From Botryosphaeria dothidea (lineage: Eukaryota; Ascomycota; Dothideomycetes; Botryosphaeriales; Botryosphaeriaceae): a stretch of 64,000 bases of DNA. Shown one piece after another: positions 1-11,762 of the stretch. The translations under genes were made by a program, and so were the position numbers. The stretch is taken from NCBI GenBank assembly GCA_011503125.2, contig WWBZ02000040.1, positions 2,170,001-2,234,000 on the forward strand. The letters are read 5' to 3'. Below the pieces are notes generated by a model that did no database searches, had not been told where the DNA came from, and worked only from the letters and a program-made list of their open reading frames with translations. Position 1 is the first letter of the stretch, and each line of letters opens with the position of its first letter.

Positions 1-2565
1 GGATGCTGTGCGTGTTGGATGTTTGGACTGACGTGTGCGCTATTCTGAGCAGACCCGGCGTGTGTGCTACCAGGCATGCTTTGACTTCCCATGTGACCAT
101 ATTGTACTCCAGGCGTATTGGCAGCACTCGCAGACGGGTCGCTCGTGGAAGGGCTGCCCGTGCGTGCTCGCGCACTTTTAGCCATAGTGGGATACCAGAA
201 TCGTGCAGCGTGGTTGATGGCCGTGGTGTATGGGCGTGGACCCATTGGCTGTTCCATGTCCGTTGGTGCGCGCATGCGTCGTATGCTCTGGTAAACAAGC
301 GTACGGTCTCTGATGCCGCTGATAATGTATTTTGCTTTATCGATAATTGTCATTTCCGGAGGAAGCTCAAAGACATAGTCAAGACAGCGCCAAACACGTT
401 CTTCATAGCTTGGATGAGGTTCTTTCGCGTAGACCTCTGCCATCAATAAGAGACCAGTATGCCATTGCTGATGAGCACCTAGTATTAGTCCGTTAGCTCA
501 AGGCTATAAAATGACAGTGACGATGTGAAAGGGTGATTGGGTTTAAGAAAGAGCGACTGCGCGAGAATTGAACTAGGAAAAGATAAGGATACATACCACC
601 ATACCACACCCACGGCTTCAAACTCGGGTGGGTGTCTAGGGCAATCGCATTTTCGATTAGTAACGTTGCTGAATTCAACATTTGCGTTCTCAGGCGATCC
701 GGCATGACTCGATGCATGTTGCTGGAATATCGATGCAAAACCATTAAGATAAGCCGTAAGCTTAAAATGTTGTACACCAATTGCCACATATGATGAAGTG
801 GGTTCTTGACATCAAGCATTGGGCCATATCGCTTCTCCATGGCGCTGCGGAAATTTTGAATCTTTGCAAGGACGGACGTGAGGGAAGTCTGCTTCTTCTC
901 GATCCGTGGCCGCTCGAACCAGACCAAACGAGCCATTTCAGTGCATTCGAATCGCATTCGTACAATCGTCATATCGGTGAAGTGGTCTGCGTCTTTCGTT
1001 GGTGGGTTGTTGGATTCGAAATCGGCATCGTCCGCGTTAAGAGGGAATTTCGTATCAAAATCGTCTTCGCGAATTTGCGGGCGAGGTCCACTTGCTTCAC
1101 AAACACGTATGTCCAGGAAACAAAGCTGGTACCATACAAGCCGGCGCACGTGCGTTTCGACGGCAGGGATACCAAAACGTGCGCCATCACGGTGCAGACC
1201 CATACATTCTGCTAGCCGAATAGCCATAGCAGTCAGCGCAGAATGGGCTCGTGAGACTTCGGTACGGCAGAGCGGGATCTGAAATTATTAGAATTGTAGG
1301 AGTGTGAAGAACAAGATTTACAAACCAGATACATGACGAACGCTTGCAAAGTCTCAAGCTTTGTTGTTCTAACAACATTCGCTCTAGATAATGCAGCCTC
1401 TGTGCCTTCCTTGAAATTATCCACAAGTTCGGACTTTGTAGTGCCATACTCAGTAGTCACTGTATCCTCAGAAAGGCTCACAGAGGCCGAGAGCATAGCA
1501 GCAAGAACAAGGGCCTGCAAAGATGGACGAGGTTCTAGGCCGTTGGAGATGTCCCTCCAGAAAGTTGCATATTGTCGTTCAAACGACGGCCGATGGACAC
1601 AAGGGGCGACGGGATGCACAGCAAGCCAATACTGCTTCAGCAGCGTATCTGCCATTGATTTTGCGGGCAGCGACTGGAGCAGGCTGTTCTTTCGGCTAGT
1701 AGGAGCGAAGAAAAAGTTGGCAGAAGGTGCGAGATAGTCCGGACCCGGCATCAGGTAGGAGCTCGGATGAATCTGACGGGATGATGGATGCGGCTCGTCG
1801 GGATCTGGGAATAGCTCCGGAACTTCTTTTAAGGCCTCAGTAAGCTGCGGGGTGGTGATTAGCATTCGGCTATGTAGCCACAAGCGATTCGGTGGAGGTG
1901 AACTGACTTCTTGGGCAAGCTTCGGCCGTACGAATCCTCCAATGCGCTCTGTGATCCTCATCCGCCCGAATTGCACACCAAGGTCGACGAGGTTGTCATC
2001 ACACATGTTGTCATCGTACGGAGCATCTTCAATAGCGAGCGGGGTGGGCTCGAGGCCCCGCTCTTCCTCCAGCTCGCTCGCATCCTCGTCGGCTGAGAAG
2101 TCTTCCAGACCAGGCAGCTTGGATCCAGGACGCGATTCAGCCCGCAACCGGCCCTCTTTTTTCCGGGCTATATCCTCCTCTAGTGTGCGCTCAAGAGAAC
2201 CCATCTTCTCCTTGATCTCTGCAAGCTTCTGCTGCGAGGCGGCGTCCAAGGCTGGAGCCAGGAAGACGCAGTCCCGCGAGAAGCGGGTGCAATTGGTGCA
2301 TGGGTGAAGCTTGTCGCATTTGAGCTTGCGGCGTCTGAAGAAGCGTTTCAGTGGTGGGGACTCGTGGAGGCGGGTGAAGATGCACTCACCGGCATTCGAG
2401 GCACGAGGTGATTAGGCGATTGCGGCGGCGGATCTTGGGCGGCACAGCATGGTGCTGCGGGGCGTGATGCGGCTTGCTTTGGCCGGCATTGGACTGCGAC
2501 TGCCCTTCCACGTGGGATGGGGATTCGCGCTGAGCGTGTGGGTTGTACGAATCTGGGGAAGCCAT
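1..2565 (-). CDS. Zn2Cys6 fungal-specific transcription factor, partial (3' end beyond window)
   Basis: Predicted nuclear DNA-binding regulator. Exons read on the minus strand: 2565-2390, 2334-1326, 1278-597 and 478 to the window edge, with introns of 55, 47 and 118 nt that keep frame (781 codons visible). The ATG at 2565 is the first in the frame. Residues 55-81 give a perfect zinc cluster, C-x2-C-x6-C-x5-C-x2-C-x6-C, preceded by a basic stretch (KIRRRNR). A short coiled-coil-like linker follows (QKLAEIKEKMGSLERTLEE) and then an acidic stretch. The middle region fits the fungal-specific regulatory domain (Fungal_trans type), with MAIRLAECMGLHRDG and RRLVWYQLCFLDIR. The tail after HQQWHTGLLLMAEVYA turns Ser/Ala/Gln-rich and runs off the window still open. 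The target pathway cannot be told from sequence. The long open frame on the opposite strand at 3-449 is a shadow of the last exon. Confidence 0.9.
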
Positions 2566-4467
2566 TGCTGCAGTTCCGCTGGGCGGCAGGGGCCGGCCTT
2601 ACGTCCGTACCAGAGAGGTTGCTACGTCAGGCGCTCTTGAGTCGGTGGTCAGCGGGCGATCGGTCGTCTATTAAAGACTGCGACCCGCAGATTTTTCCTG
2701 AGGCCTGCGAACCCCTATACAGCGACGGGCGGTGGCAAGGCAGGGCGGACAAGGGCGCGGTGGTCGTTGCGGAGCGGGAGCTTTGAGGCGCGTGGTCGTC
2801 AGGCGTCGACGCGCAGCGGGAGTCTTGGAGGCGGCGCCGCGGTATGTATGTATGGATAGCTGGAGCCTGGAGCAGCTGGGCAGGACGAGCGCTTGAGGAC
2901 CACGCAGTATAGGGATTTATGCATGTGAATGGACGCTGGCAGGGCTGAGTCGGAGGCATCGCGACTTGGGCGACGAGCTTGCGAACTCCTCCCCACCCAC
3001 GCGTGCACGGGCTCGGCGCCGCAGCGGGTGCCGGAACGTCAGAAGGGTCTTCGCATTCGGTCGGTCTTAGCAGAGCTGGGCTGGCACGCGCCGAACGCTG
3101 CCCGCGACAGCTATCGCGGCGGTGCCAAAAATACCAGGCATCCTCCGCCGTTCCCGAAGGCCCGACTCTGTGCGCCAAAGACGGCGGCGGTGCCAAGCGC
3201 GTGCATGTCAAACGTCTCCCAAATAGCCGGCGTGTCCACTGTCCCGGTCAAGATCTACAGGGCCGGGAGATCGTGGGTACGCTGCCACCATGCAACTCGC
3301 TCAGCCTGCGCCTCGTATTAATCTATCAGTGCTCACGAGAAAATCTTCACCTGCTGGCTAAGCATCCCGTGGCCGCGGCACTGTCAATCTGCGGAAAATA
3401 TTGCGCTTCTTTCTTCGGCTCCTATCTTCCCCAAAGCAGAGGCATTGTATACGCCCTCGTATCATCCCTGGCAATTGCACCCCCACGAGTTGTAAAAAAT
3501 TTTGCTGCACCCGTGAGGCTGAGCTGTTATAGTTGCTGTTGTTCGAATTTTGGCACCCGCGCGCAATGCTCCGGTTCCCCGCAGGGAATGGTGGTAGTAT
3601 GCAGTAGGTCCCAGCGCGCGGCAGAGATGCGCGCTCTCAGACCGCAGTGATAGCTGCTCATACGATGATCAACAATCAGTCCACCCCAGGATGTCGAGGC
3701 AATGCAGAGCAGATCTACCGTGCACATCGATTTGAGCGGCGTCTACCGCCCAGGTTGTCGGACTCGGCTTTTCTGAGGGCTGGCCGGCGCGCAACTGCGG
3801 GCAGGGCTGTGCTGGCGATATCACCAAACTGCCCTCTTCTTGGAAGCTTCATTCGCTTATCTTTGACATTTAAGGCCTTAGGAGCAGGTCGGGACGAGCC
3901 GCACCAATTGCGGCTCTGTCAAAATTTGCAAAGTGGATACGTTGTCATGCCGAGCAATTCTGGTGTTCAGCAGGGGCTGCGGCGCGCCTGTCCATGCCAC
4001 GATCTGCCCAGTGCCCGGCCGCTGATCTGCGTCATCGCCTGGGGTTGCTGGCTTGGCTCACCCGACTGCAATCACTGCTGCTGTCGTGCGCCGTTTGCGC
4101 CAGCACCCTCGTCTCGACATCGCGCAGGTCCGCGCAATTCGCACAGCGCCGCCCAGCCGCTGAAACGTCGCTTCGACCCGTTCATCTGCCTCGTCGTGGT
4201 GAGCGTGAAGGCGGCGTCAGCTCAGAGCTGTGCAGGCAAGGAGCTGCAAGTTTCCCCGCCACGGGCGTCCGGGAAGGTGCGGATAGCTTCCGGCCTAGCT
4301 CCGCCCGGGGAACGACTCGCTCGCCGCTTTGTGCTTCGCCTTCTCCACACTACTCAACATCGCATCACCATCTCCAGCCCCGCTGTGGCGACCGCGGCTT
4401 CACCTGCGGCACCGCGCAATCTCTCGGCTTTGAGCACTCTTCCTCGCTAAAACCTCCGCGGCCCATC
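2566..4467. other. Intergenic, divergent promoter region
   Basis: About 1.9 kb between the divergent starts of the zinc-cluster regulator and the multipass membrane protein. Several long GC-rich open frames occur, but none has recognisable protein features and they overlap in several frames, so I treat them as chance. The last 200 bases or so, rich in pyrimidines, are probably the 5' leader of the downstream gene. Confidence 0.5.
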
Positions 4468-6151
4468 ATGCCGCTCCTCAACCTCCGCGAGCTTCTCCAG
4501 TTCCCGGGCGGCGACAATGCGACCGATACTGTCATCAACGGCATCCACTTCAATCTCAGTGCTCTAGAATATTTCAACTATACCATATACGACAATGGCA
4601 CCATCTCGAATTCGTCAAGATGCTATCTGATATTCGACCACCACCAACCGGTCATGATGTCTAACGGGAGCTGGGTCAACGGCACCTCCTGCTATTTTCC
4701 TTACTATAGCATTCGGACTCGAGGCGCAATCGGCATCGCATATGCCGCTCTTTTTGGAGCGAGCATCATGTTCACCCTCATCAACCTGCGAAAGCACGGT
4801 AGACTCTTTTTGCGTGAAGATAAGAGGTTCAGAGTGATAGGAAGACGGTGGCAGTGGTACTGGATGTGCTTTGTTGCTGCTTGTGGCATGATAAGCACCA
4901 TCACTAGTGTTGATGTCGACCGCAATTACCTGCAGAGCCTTCCAATCATCCTTCAAAGCTTCTTCTTCACCCTGATGCTTCCGGGAACCTTGGCCATGGT
5001 TTGGGAAGCAGTAAGGCACTGGTTAGTGTGCGCTCCTCTCAACAGAACCACTCCTAACTAGTGCAGGGGCTCGTGGCAGGAGAGACAGATATATGACCGA
5101 GATCCGTTTCTCCTACCCCAGGATGACCGACGTGGCAAAGTGGAGTTTTACCTCCCACTTGTCTTCTACCTCTTTGCTTGGCTTGTGAGTTCATCACTAC
5201 GATGATAGTGGCACCTGTATTCACTAACAAATGCAGAGCTTCTTTATGGAAATCCCACGATCGTGGACCAGAATTCAATTCCAGCGCTCGCCTTGGCAGC
5301 AATCTCACTATGCCGAACCCACAGCTACCGATGGACGCTTCAAGGCAGGGGCCATTTTCTCGGTGATTTCCTGGATTGTGATAATTGTGTCTCTTCGCCA
5401 CTCGCTGCACTATTACCGCCCGAAACCTTCCAGCGGCGGCATTATGGCCAGGATCGAGAGTTTCTGCACATACTGCCCGACGAAGCTCTTCCTGGCACTT
5501 GTGATTCTCGCGATTCGTCTGGCTTATGCTTTAGCCTCGGTATGGATCTGGGAGGTTAGCCTACTCAAATATGATGTTGAGCCAGGTTGGCCCTATGGGC
5601 TCGGATATGGGACGACGATCCTTTTGTTGATCCTCTTCAATGTATTCGGATATATCGACGAGAACGAGGATAGGCTCATCATTGAGCAGAGACGGGATCG
5701 AGGCCAGGCCGCAGACGCAGAACTGGGGGTCACCAAGAAGCCATCTTGGTGGAGGAAGGCGCATGGTGACTTGCATCTAACGCCAGAGCAACGACTGCGT
5801 GCTCTGACTTCGGAAGGTCCCGGTGCCAACAGACAGCCGCGCAACCCTTCGCTTCCAGCCGCCAACGTGGAGCTTACGGAAATGAGTGGGAACCCACCTT
5901 CTTACTACGACGTACCAGGCTCTGGGGGTCAGGTGCGTAACAGGAGTCGCCAGAGGGCGGACAATGCACCGGAGAACCCATTCCGAGATCCCGATGATAC
6001 CGGAAGTGGTGACAGACGGCATTTGGGCAGGGCAGATAGCGACGACAATGCGAGCACGGCGACAGGGACCACGGAACGAACTGGCATGACCGGCGAAACT
6101 CTCGCGGAGAATTACCCCCCGCAAAGGATTCGCAGTATGCTGGACGTCTGA
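4468..6151 (+). CDS. Seven-transmembrane conserved fungal protein (DUF2434-like)
   Basis: Exons 4468-5021, 5067-5184 and 5237-6151; introns of 45 and 52 nt, the first with a CTAAC branch point; 528 residues. The N-terminal 85 or so residues look extracellular and carry many N-glycosylation sequons (NATD, NFS, NYT, NGT, NSS, NGS). About seven hydrophobic segments follow, among them IGIAYAALFGASIMFTLI, LPIILQSFFFTLMLPGTLAM, FYLPLVFYLFAW, FSVISWIVIIVSL, LFLALVILAIRLAYALASVW and TTILLLILFNVFGYI. The cytosolic tail of about 160 residues is polar and contains an NPF motif (ENPFRD). Length and topology fit the fungal DUF2434 family of unknown function; this assignment is from memory of the family. 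A role as receptor or transporter is not supported by any visible motif. The intron placed inside the fourth helix keeps that helix continuous, which supports the model. Confidence 0.8.
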
Positions 6152-7003
6152 TCTTCCGATTCGTTTCTGACTGGGCTTTAACTATTCTTGGGAACGGATT
6201 AGGAGGAGTACGGATCAATCGCATGACAGAATGCTCGAATGGGTCATGGAATATATGAAGTTACGATACCACTATGCAAAGAGCGCTTACGGTCATTGCG
6301 AATACTTAGTTTTACTCGTAATGTAAAATCAATGGGCGTTGCCTCGGTTCGACACGTCGGCCTGTGGCTTCTCGGGCATCCTTGGCTCTGAAAAACTCCT
6401 CATCTCTCTTGGCTTCACAATCCTCCAATTTGGAATTATAGCGCTCTGACCATGGCATCTGCGAGTCATACTGTACGCAGCGTCGCTTCGGGTGGAAATG
6501 TCTGAGCCATTTTCTTTCCGCGAAGGGCTCGAACGATATATTTCACAGCCGCGCCTAGATCCGAAACTTGGTCAGCATCCGATGCTCGTTTCTTGGCATT
6601 GCGAGTTGAGTGCCTATAACGTCCATATAGATAAGAAATTACGATCGCCTTTCTGAGCCAACGCGCAAAAAGGACATGCACAGACTGCTCGTTTGAAAAG
6701 CAAGACAGAACCACCGAGCGGCATCTCGCCTCCAGCAAGTTCGGCAGCTGCCGCGGGGAACGCGAAGGGCGATTCCTCGCAATCCAGCCTATTAGAAGCG
6801 CCCGGAATAAGAATGCTCGGCGCAAAAAATTAAGGCCAAAAAATAGAGCCAGAGATGGAGTGAGATAACGCGATTGCCCCTCACCACAGCCCCTCCAAAA
6901 GCTTCTTTTCTCCGAACGCTCATCACCCTCCCCCGCTCCCTCTCCCTTCCCTCGACACTGCCTGCAGTTGGCCCAAAGTACAAAACGAGACCATCCTACG
7001 ACA
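6152..7003. other. Intergenic
   Basis: 852 bases holding the 3' flank of the membrane protein gene and the promoter of the next gene. The last 100 bases are C/T-rich (positions about 6880-6960), as is common just before fungal start codons. I see no gene, repeat or RNA here. Confidence 0.5.
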
Positions 7004-7591
7004 ATGGCAACACCCTACGATCGTGCTCTCGCCGCCATCGACGCCGCGCACGCGCTCGACCCGAAGAAAGTCGCCGTCGAGGGCGGACAGGAGAAGCCAT
7101 ACGAGCTGCACTACGCGGACAAGATGACGGCGTACCTGCGCAAGCGCAACCCCGACGCGTCGGAGCCGCTGGGCCTGGCCATCCGCGCGCAGCACCTGCG
7201 CCGCTGGGAGGTGCCGCGCGACAGCTACCCGATGACCAAGCTCGGCTACCACGCCTGGCGCAACGCGCTCAAGAAGCGCCAGGCCGACATCGCGAAGGGC
7301 TACTGCCTCGAGGCCGGGTATGGCGAGCAGGAGGCAGAGCGCGTCGCGTGTCTGGTGCGGAAGGAGGATCTGAAGAGCGACGAAGAGACGCAGGTGCTGG
7401 AGGATGTCGCGTGTCTGGTGTTTTTGGACGATCAGTTCGAGGAGTTTGAGAGAGGATATGATGAGGAGAAGATTATCACGATTTTGAGGAAGACGTGGGG
7501 GAAGATGAGCGAGGAGGGGCACAAGCTGGCGCTGGAGATACCGATGGGGGATAGGCCGAAGGAGCTGGTGGCGAAGGCGTTGGCAGGATGA
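7004..7591 (+). CDS. DUF4202-like protein
   Basis: Single exon of 195 residues. The ATG at 7004 sits in a good context (ACAATGGC); an in-frame TTG at 6968 upstream is not a credible start. The sequence has the pattern I associate with DUF4202, a family found in bacteria and fungi and sometimes labelled glutamyl-tRNA synthetase-like: the N-terminal AIDAAHALDPKK, the central ELHYADKMTAYLRK, and the conserved core AQHLRRWEVPRDSYPMTKLG followed by YHAWR. The C-terminal half holds a likely helical bundle (EDVACLVFLDDQFEEF, IITILRKTWGKMSEEGH). No signal peptide or membrane segment is visible, so it is probably cytosolic. The biochemical activity is unknown. Codon use is strongly GC-biased in the 5' half, then less so. 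Confidence 0.85.
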   Translation: MATPYDRALAAIDAAHALDPKKVAVEGGQEKPYELHYADKMTAYLRKRNPDASEPLGLAIRAQHLRRWEVPRDSYPMTKLGYHAWRNALKKRQADIAKGYCLEAGYGEQEAERVACLVRKEDLKSDEETQVLEDVACLVFLDDQFEEFERGYDEEKIITILRKTWGKMSEEGHKLALEIPMGDRPKELVAKALAG

Positions 7592-8285
7592 GTTTGGGTA
7601 ATTGAGGCCTGGGTGCTCTGTGTTTCGAGATGGTTGTTCTCCATATTCAGGGCGGCTCTCCAGACACTCGTGGCGCCGTCGACGAGCGGCTGTAAAACAA
7701 CTCAACCCTGCAAGATTCACGCCAGGTAAACCCCTCCTCACCCGCCTCGTCCGACTAGCCCAGACGTCATGAGTCGCAGTATCCCGGAGTCCTCCGTCTT
7801 GCTCCGATCTGGGCCTTTAGGGTCCAGATATTTGTGGCTGTCGGGGAGGATTGGACTATAGGCGGGACGACTCGCCTACCGCCACATCTGAATCCTTCAC
7901 TCATTTCGAAGCTGAAGCACACCTTCCAAGTATACACACATGATTCAAATTCAGCATAAAATGGAGGAGCGGAACGCAATGAAGCTACGACTCAAAGAAA
8001 GAAGTCGGGACTTACAAGCTCAACAGAGCTAAAATTCGCCAAGCTACGGCTGAAATAAGAGCGCGCTGCATTCGCGTTTGTACGCATAACTGTTTACGGG
8101 TGGAAAGGCGAGCGGGGAAAGAACATCAAGCTAAATACCAACCAAATCCTGCCACATAAAAATCTCTATTCTATTCCATATCCCGTCCTGCCAAAACATT
8201 TAGCTCAATCGAACAATCCAAATACCTGGCCTTCATCCGCACTCACAATCTCGCCACACGCCAACACCAACCCATCACCACGACG
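7592..8285. other. Intergenic
   Basis: About 690 bases without a supported gene, between the DUF4202-like gene and the hydrolase pseudogene. AT content rises from about 7980 to 8200. I see no repeat or structured RNA. Confidence 0.45.
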
Positions 8286-9492
8286 ATGCTCTGACCACCT
8301 TTCTGGCGCCTCCCGTGGACCCCTTCCGCCAACATCCCCGCTCCTCCAGATCTCCCGCACGGCATCATCCGCACCCACATCCCCACCCCGGAAGGCGCCC
8401 TCGAACTCCTTTCCGCCGTCCCTCCCACCAAGCCACCTCCTTCTTCCTTACCGCACCTCCTTCCTCCACGGTGGCTTCGGCTCTGCCGCTGTCTGACTCC
8501 CCTACCTTGACCGCCTCTCCCGCCACCACGGCATCCCTTGCCACGCATTGTCTTTGCGTGGGCACGGGAATAGCTGGCGCGTGGGGTATGTGCGGATGGT
8601 GTTCGGGACGGGACTGGGCGCGATGGAGGAAGATGTGCGAGTGGTGATCGAGTGGTTGAAGGGGGAGTACGGGGAGGGGTTCGAGGTGCTTCTGGTGGGG
8701 CATTCGAGCGGTGGGGGGTTGGCGCAGTGGGTGGTTGAGAAGGCGGGAGCAGAGGCGAGGGTGAGGGGCGTGGCGTTGTTGGCGGGGACGCCGTGTTTCG
8801 GGCAGTGAGTTCTCCTTTTCCTTCATGACTTGCTGTCCGTTGTGAATCGTGGACCTCAAGAATCAATAGAAGATAATGGAAATAAATAAGTCTAGAGATA
8901 CGGGATGAAGGAAGTAGATTAAGGAACAAGCCTGACTAGGTGTAGAATTGGCGTCTACTGGAACTGGTTGAAGCACGATCACTTATTCCCCATTCGCATC
9001 CTCTTCCATTTTTACCACCCGCTCTCCCCGCTGTCGACTCTACCTCTGGTCAAAGGCGCATTTTTCAGTCCCTCGGTTCTGGATTGGACTGTTGTGGGGT
9101 TTCAGCAGACCTGTATGACCGGCTATGAAAGCTTGGTCTGGCCGAATCAAATGATGAGGCGGCTTGTTGATCCGAAGAAGGTATTGCGAAGCCTTGTCGG
9201 ATGGGGAAACGGTGGGCAGAAAGTGCTGGTCGTGGCGGGGAAGAATGATCAGTTGATGAGGACGAAATTGATGCTGGAGATGGTGGATGAGTACAGAGGT
9301 GCGCATGAAGAGTTGCTAAGAGCAAAAAAGATTGATGGCATTGAAGATGAAGTCAAGACACTGGAAAACGGAGTGGGGACGACCGGAAAAGGAGTGAGGT
9401 ACGTTGAGCTGGATGCGTCACACCATCTGCAGAATAATATCGGAAGGGAGAAAGGCGCTGACAGACTGGCGGAATTCTGGGCGCAATTGTGA
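8286..9492 (+). pseudogene. Alpha/beta hydrolase, decayed
   Basis: Remnant of an alpha/beta hydrolase. The C-terminal two thirds read well: FLHGGFGSAAV (oxyanion region), the nucleophile elbow LVGHSSGGG, then after a good intron (8805-8945) GVYWNW, the acid region VVAGKNDQLM and the catalytic His in ELDASHHLQ. The 5' part is broken three ways. The ATG at 8286 is followed one codon later by TGA. The early segment (LPHGIIRTHIPTPEGALELL, about 8352-8411) lies in a different frame from FLHGG (8461 on), so there is a frameshift between about 8410 and 8460. A TGA at 8494-8496 interrupts the frame just after GFGSAAV, where related proteins usually have Trp before L-P-Y-L. Ser, Asp and His of the triad are still present, so decay looks recent. 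A truncated product starting inside the gene is possible but would lack the oxyanion strand. Confidence 0.75.
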
Positions 9493-10179
9493 TTTTGCAG
9501 ATTCTTCAAAAGACCTTTCTACAAGTTTATCCCCATTGTGCATGTGTTTAGAGTGAGGTTTCGCCATTCAACCGTGCCAGTCTTATACTCCTCAATTGTC
9601 AATGTCAGTCAGCAGCCAGCAAAATGAAAGTGTGTCGACTATGGAAAAAATAAAGATAGCTGTACGGTTTGCCCTAGGTTCAAGTAAGAGCTTTAGTAAT
9701 CGCTACTCGGCGGCGAGGTTAAGTGGCTGGGAGAAGTTGATGTCGAAAAATAAAATGACACTCCACCTTGAAGTGGCCCAATATGGGCCCTGACCTCTCC
9801 GCGGGCATCCCCTTCCTGCTTGCTTCTCGTTCGCACAGACATGACCTTAGCGGTGGTTCGAGGACCTTTTAGGGGATCTTTGTGTAATCAATTCATGTCT
9901 AAAGTGTGGACATAAAAGAATGCCCGGTAGACATGACACTCGGCTGAATTGAACCTAGGAGCGCCGGGCTTGTGTCACAGAGCCGCTTCCCCGCGACGGA
10001 CCACTCACATAGAAGGGAAACCCAAATCCAATTAGATGCACTAAGGCAACTTACAGCTCCGTATCTTGAGAATGGCGTTGGTACAACCCGATTATATCCA
10101 AATTACCTACATCAGCGGCTTTCAGCTTCAAGACGTCAAAGTTCACCTTCTCATCATTCAAGGGTATCTCAACTGTAAT
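9493..10179. other. Intergenic
   Basis: About 690 bases after the hydrolase remnant. The short open frames here show no domain, signal or composition typical of coding sequence. I looked for a tRNA around 9950 because of a GGTTCAATTC-like B box on the minus strand, but the arms do not pair. Confidence 0.4.
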
Positions 10180-10449
10180 TCACACTCTAACTCCGAGAGT
10201 GACGAGACACAAACCCAGTGATACCATCACCGTAGATATAACCGCACCCCAAACCGGCCCCGAAACGGTCAGCATGTACGTAACCAGCCTCCCTCTGGCC
10301 GGGTGCCCGGGAGTGTCATTAGTGATGATGGCAGTCAAGTCAGTATCTGTTTCGATCTCAGAAACTGTAGTTTGAATTGTTATAGACAAGCTTTCATAAT
10401 TTGGAATGGTGGCGACCTTCCATGTGTGATTGACACAGAGACTGACGTT
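10180..10449 (-). other. Possible terminal exon or remnant with one membrane segment
   Basis: An open minus-strand frame without an ATG near its start; its upstream boundary is a stop at about 10450-10452. The conceptual product looks more protein-like than chance: a polar, sequon-bearing part (NHTW, NDT) followed by a hydrophobic helix (VWGAVISTVMVSLGLCLV) and a TGA. It could be the last exon of a small type I membrane protein, or a remnant. I found no convincing upstream exon in the 170 bases before ESF2, so the call is weak. Confidence 0.2.
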
Positions 10450-10618
10450 TCATGTTTTTTAACCCCCTACAAGAAAGATTTCGGGGATGTCTTGACTTGG
10501 CCTCCATCCAGGCTCGGCCTCTGCTGTGGTAAATAGAACCGGATATCTTTTTTCTTCCCTATGCAAACGTGTAGCCTGTCTGTGCGCCAACGCTTATGCG
10601 CCTATGATGTGCAACATT

Positions 10619-11542
10619 TTAGAAAATCTTCGACAAAACCCTCTTGACCTCCTCTGGTTGTTCCGGTACATCCCTCGTCTTCTTCGACCTCACCTCAGCC
10701 TGCCTGAACTGTCTCCTGATATCCTTTTCGCTCGGCGGCGCAGCAGCAGCGCCCTCCTTCTCAGGACGCTTGTTCTTCTTCTTTGCAGCCATGCCTTCCA
10801 ACATCTTTGCCCTCTCCACATTCTGAAGGAATTCCTTGTTCTCCCTCGTACTCCTCGCGATCTCCGCCCTCATCCTGCTTGCACGCTCTGCATTCTCGTT
10901 CGCAATCTGCTCCGTCAAATGGTGCCATTTGAACCCGGTCAAATACCGCATATTCCACACATCATCGTAATAATAACCGCCCTTCTTGCCACCGACAATC
11001 TTCGCGTTCAGCAGCTCCACGCACGCCTTGGCCTCCTTCTTGTCCACGAACTCGACCCAGCCATCCACATAGCTCTTCTTCTTATTTCCACCCGCAGCCT
11101 TGCGCCGCTTGTACGCGGCCGGGTCCTCTGGCGTTAGGAAGACGCGGCCAACCTTGCCGTGCTGGCTGAGCAGCGACTTGACGGTAGCGGGCTTCATGAA
11201 AGGCGGGATGCGCGAGAGGTAGACGACGCCGGTCTTTTTGACGGCCCTCTGCGCCTTCTCGAGCTTCTTCTTGCTGAGCGCCTTCTTGGGCGCGGATGTG
11301 GGTTCGAGGAGGTTGTCGTTGCCGTCTTCGTCGTCGTCGTCGTCCTCCTCCTCGAGGGCGAATCGCTCGTCTTCCGCAGCTTCGTCCTTCTTCACGGACT
11401 CGTCGACTTTGCGCCGCTTGGATGCGCGGCCGGCGAGGGCGGCGCGGCCTGTGGTTTCCTCCTCGGAGTTGTAGCCAACTTCCTCATCATCATCGCTCGC
11501 ATCGTCGGCCTCGAGCCATTCGTTTCTCTTGCGAGTGGACAT
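10619..11542 (-). CDS. ESF2: Pre-rRNA-processing protein Esf2 (ABT1 family)
   Basis: Single exon of 307 residues. Esf2/ABT1 is a nucleolar RNA-binding protein of the small-subunit processome; in yeast it supports early cleavages of the 35S precursor and stimulates the helicase Dbp8. Visible features in order: an acidic, Lys-rich N-terminus (EEEDDDDDED, about residues 68-77) with basic nuclear-signal-like stretches (GRASKRRKVDE); one RRM from about residue 108 (TGVVYLSRIPPFMKP, then GWVEFVDKKEAKACVELLN); and the family signature YYYDDVWNMRYLTGFKWHHL followed by a charged helical tail. The ATG at 11542 is chosen because upstream in-frame starts are not ATG and lie in the promoter. A TTATCGATAA palindrome lies 83 bp upstream. 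Confidence 0.95.
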   Translation of the reverse strand: MSTRKRNEWLEADDASDDDEEVGYNSEEETTGRAALAGRASKRRKVDESVKKDEAAEDERFALEEEDDDDDEDGNDNLLEPTSAPKKALSKKKLEKAQRAVKKTGVVYLSRIPPFMKPATVKSLLSQHGKVGRVFLTPEDPAAYKRRKAAGGNKKKSYVDGWVEFVDKKEAKACVELLNAKIVGGKKGGYYYDDVWNMRYLTGFKWHHLTEQIANENAERASRMRAEIARSTRENKEFLQNVERAKMLEGMAAKKKNKRPEKEGAAAAPPSEKDIRRQFRQAEVRSKKTRDVPEQPEEVKRVLSKIF

Positions 11543-11624
11543 GGTGGGTGATTGTTTCGTTTGTTTTTGCAAAGCTTCGGAGGAGACGATGCGGCATAGA
11601 AAATTGGCCGGCCAGGAATTAGAG

Positions 11625-11634
11625 TTATCGATAA
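11625..11634. promoter_or_regulatory. TTATCGATAA palindrome upstream of ESF2
   Basis: Perfect 10-bp palindrome, 83 bp before the ESF2 start codon. It contains two overlapping GATAA cores on opposite strands. The same ten bases, within a 12-base identity (GTTATCGATAAG), recur in the ATP25/NMD3 intergenic promoter. Which factor binds is unknown; a GATA-type or other dimeric factor is an inference. Confidence 0.45.
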
Positions 11635-11762
11635 GATCTCCCCCAAAACAGTAATAGATCGGCACCGTGGCTATCAATTCAGCGCCTGGTAAAGCACATT
11701 TATAGGACGCAATTGAAGTAATTTGATCAGCCTAGAAAAGATCTATGTCTACATATGGACCT

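Noticed and set aside
3..449. Plus-strand frame of 148 codons at the left edge
   Set aside because: It is antisense to the last visible exon of the zinc-cluster regulator, which reads coherently after splicing.
3647..4450. Long plus-strand frame before the multipass membrane protein
   Set aside because: GC-rich, low-complexity product with no domain; overlaps other frames and likely the leader of the gene at 4468.
8243..8929. Minus-strand frame of 228 codons
   Set aside because: Pro/Ser/Arg-rich shadow of the hydrolase remnant on the plus strand.
9940..10010. Possible tRNA on the minus strand (B-box-like GGTTCAATTC)
   Set aside because: No pairing T arm or acceptor stem could be found.
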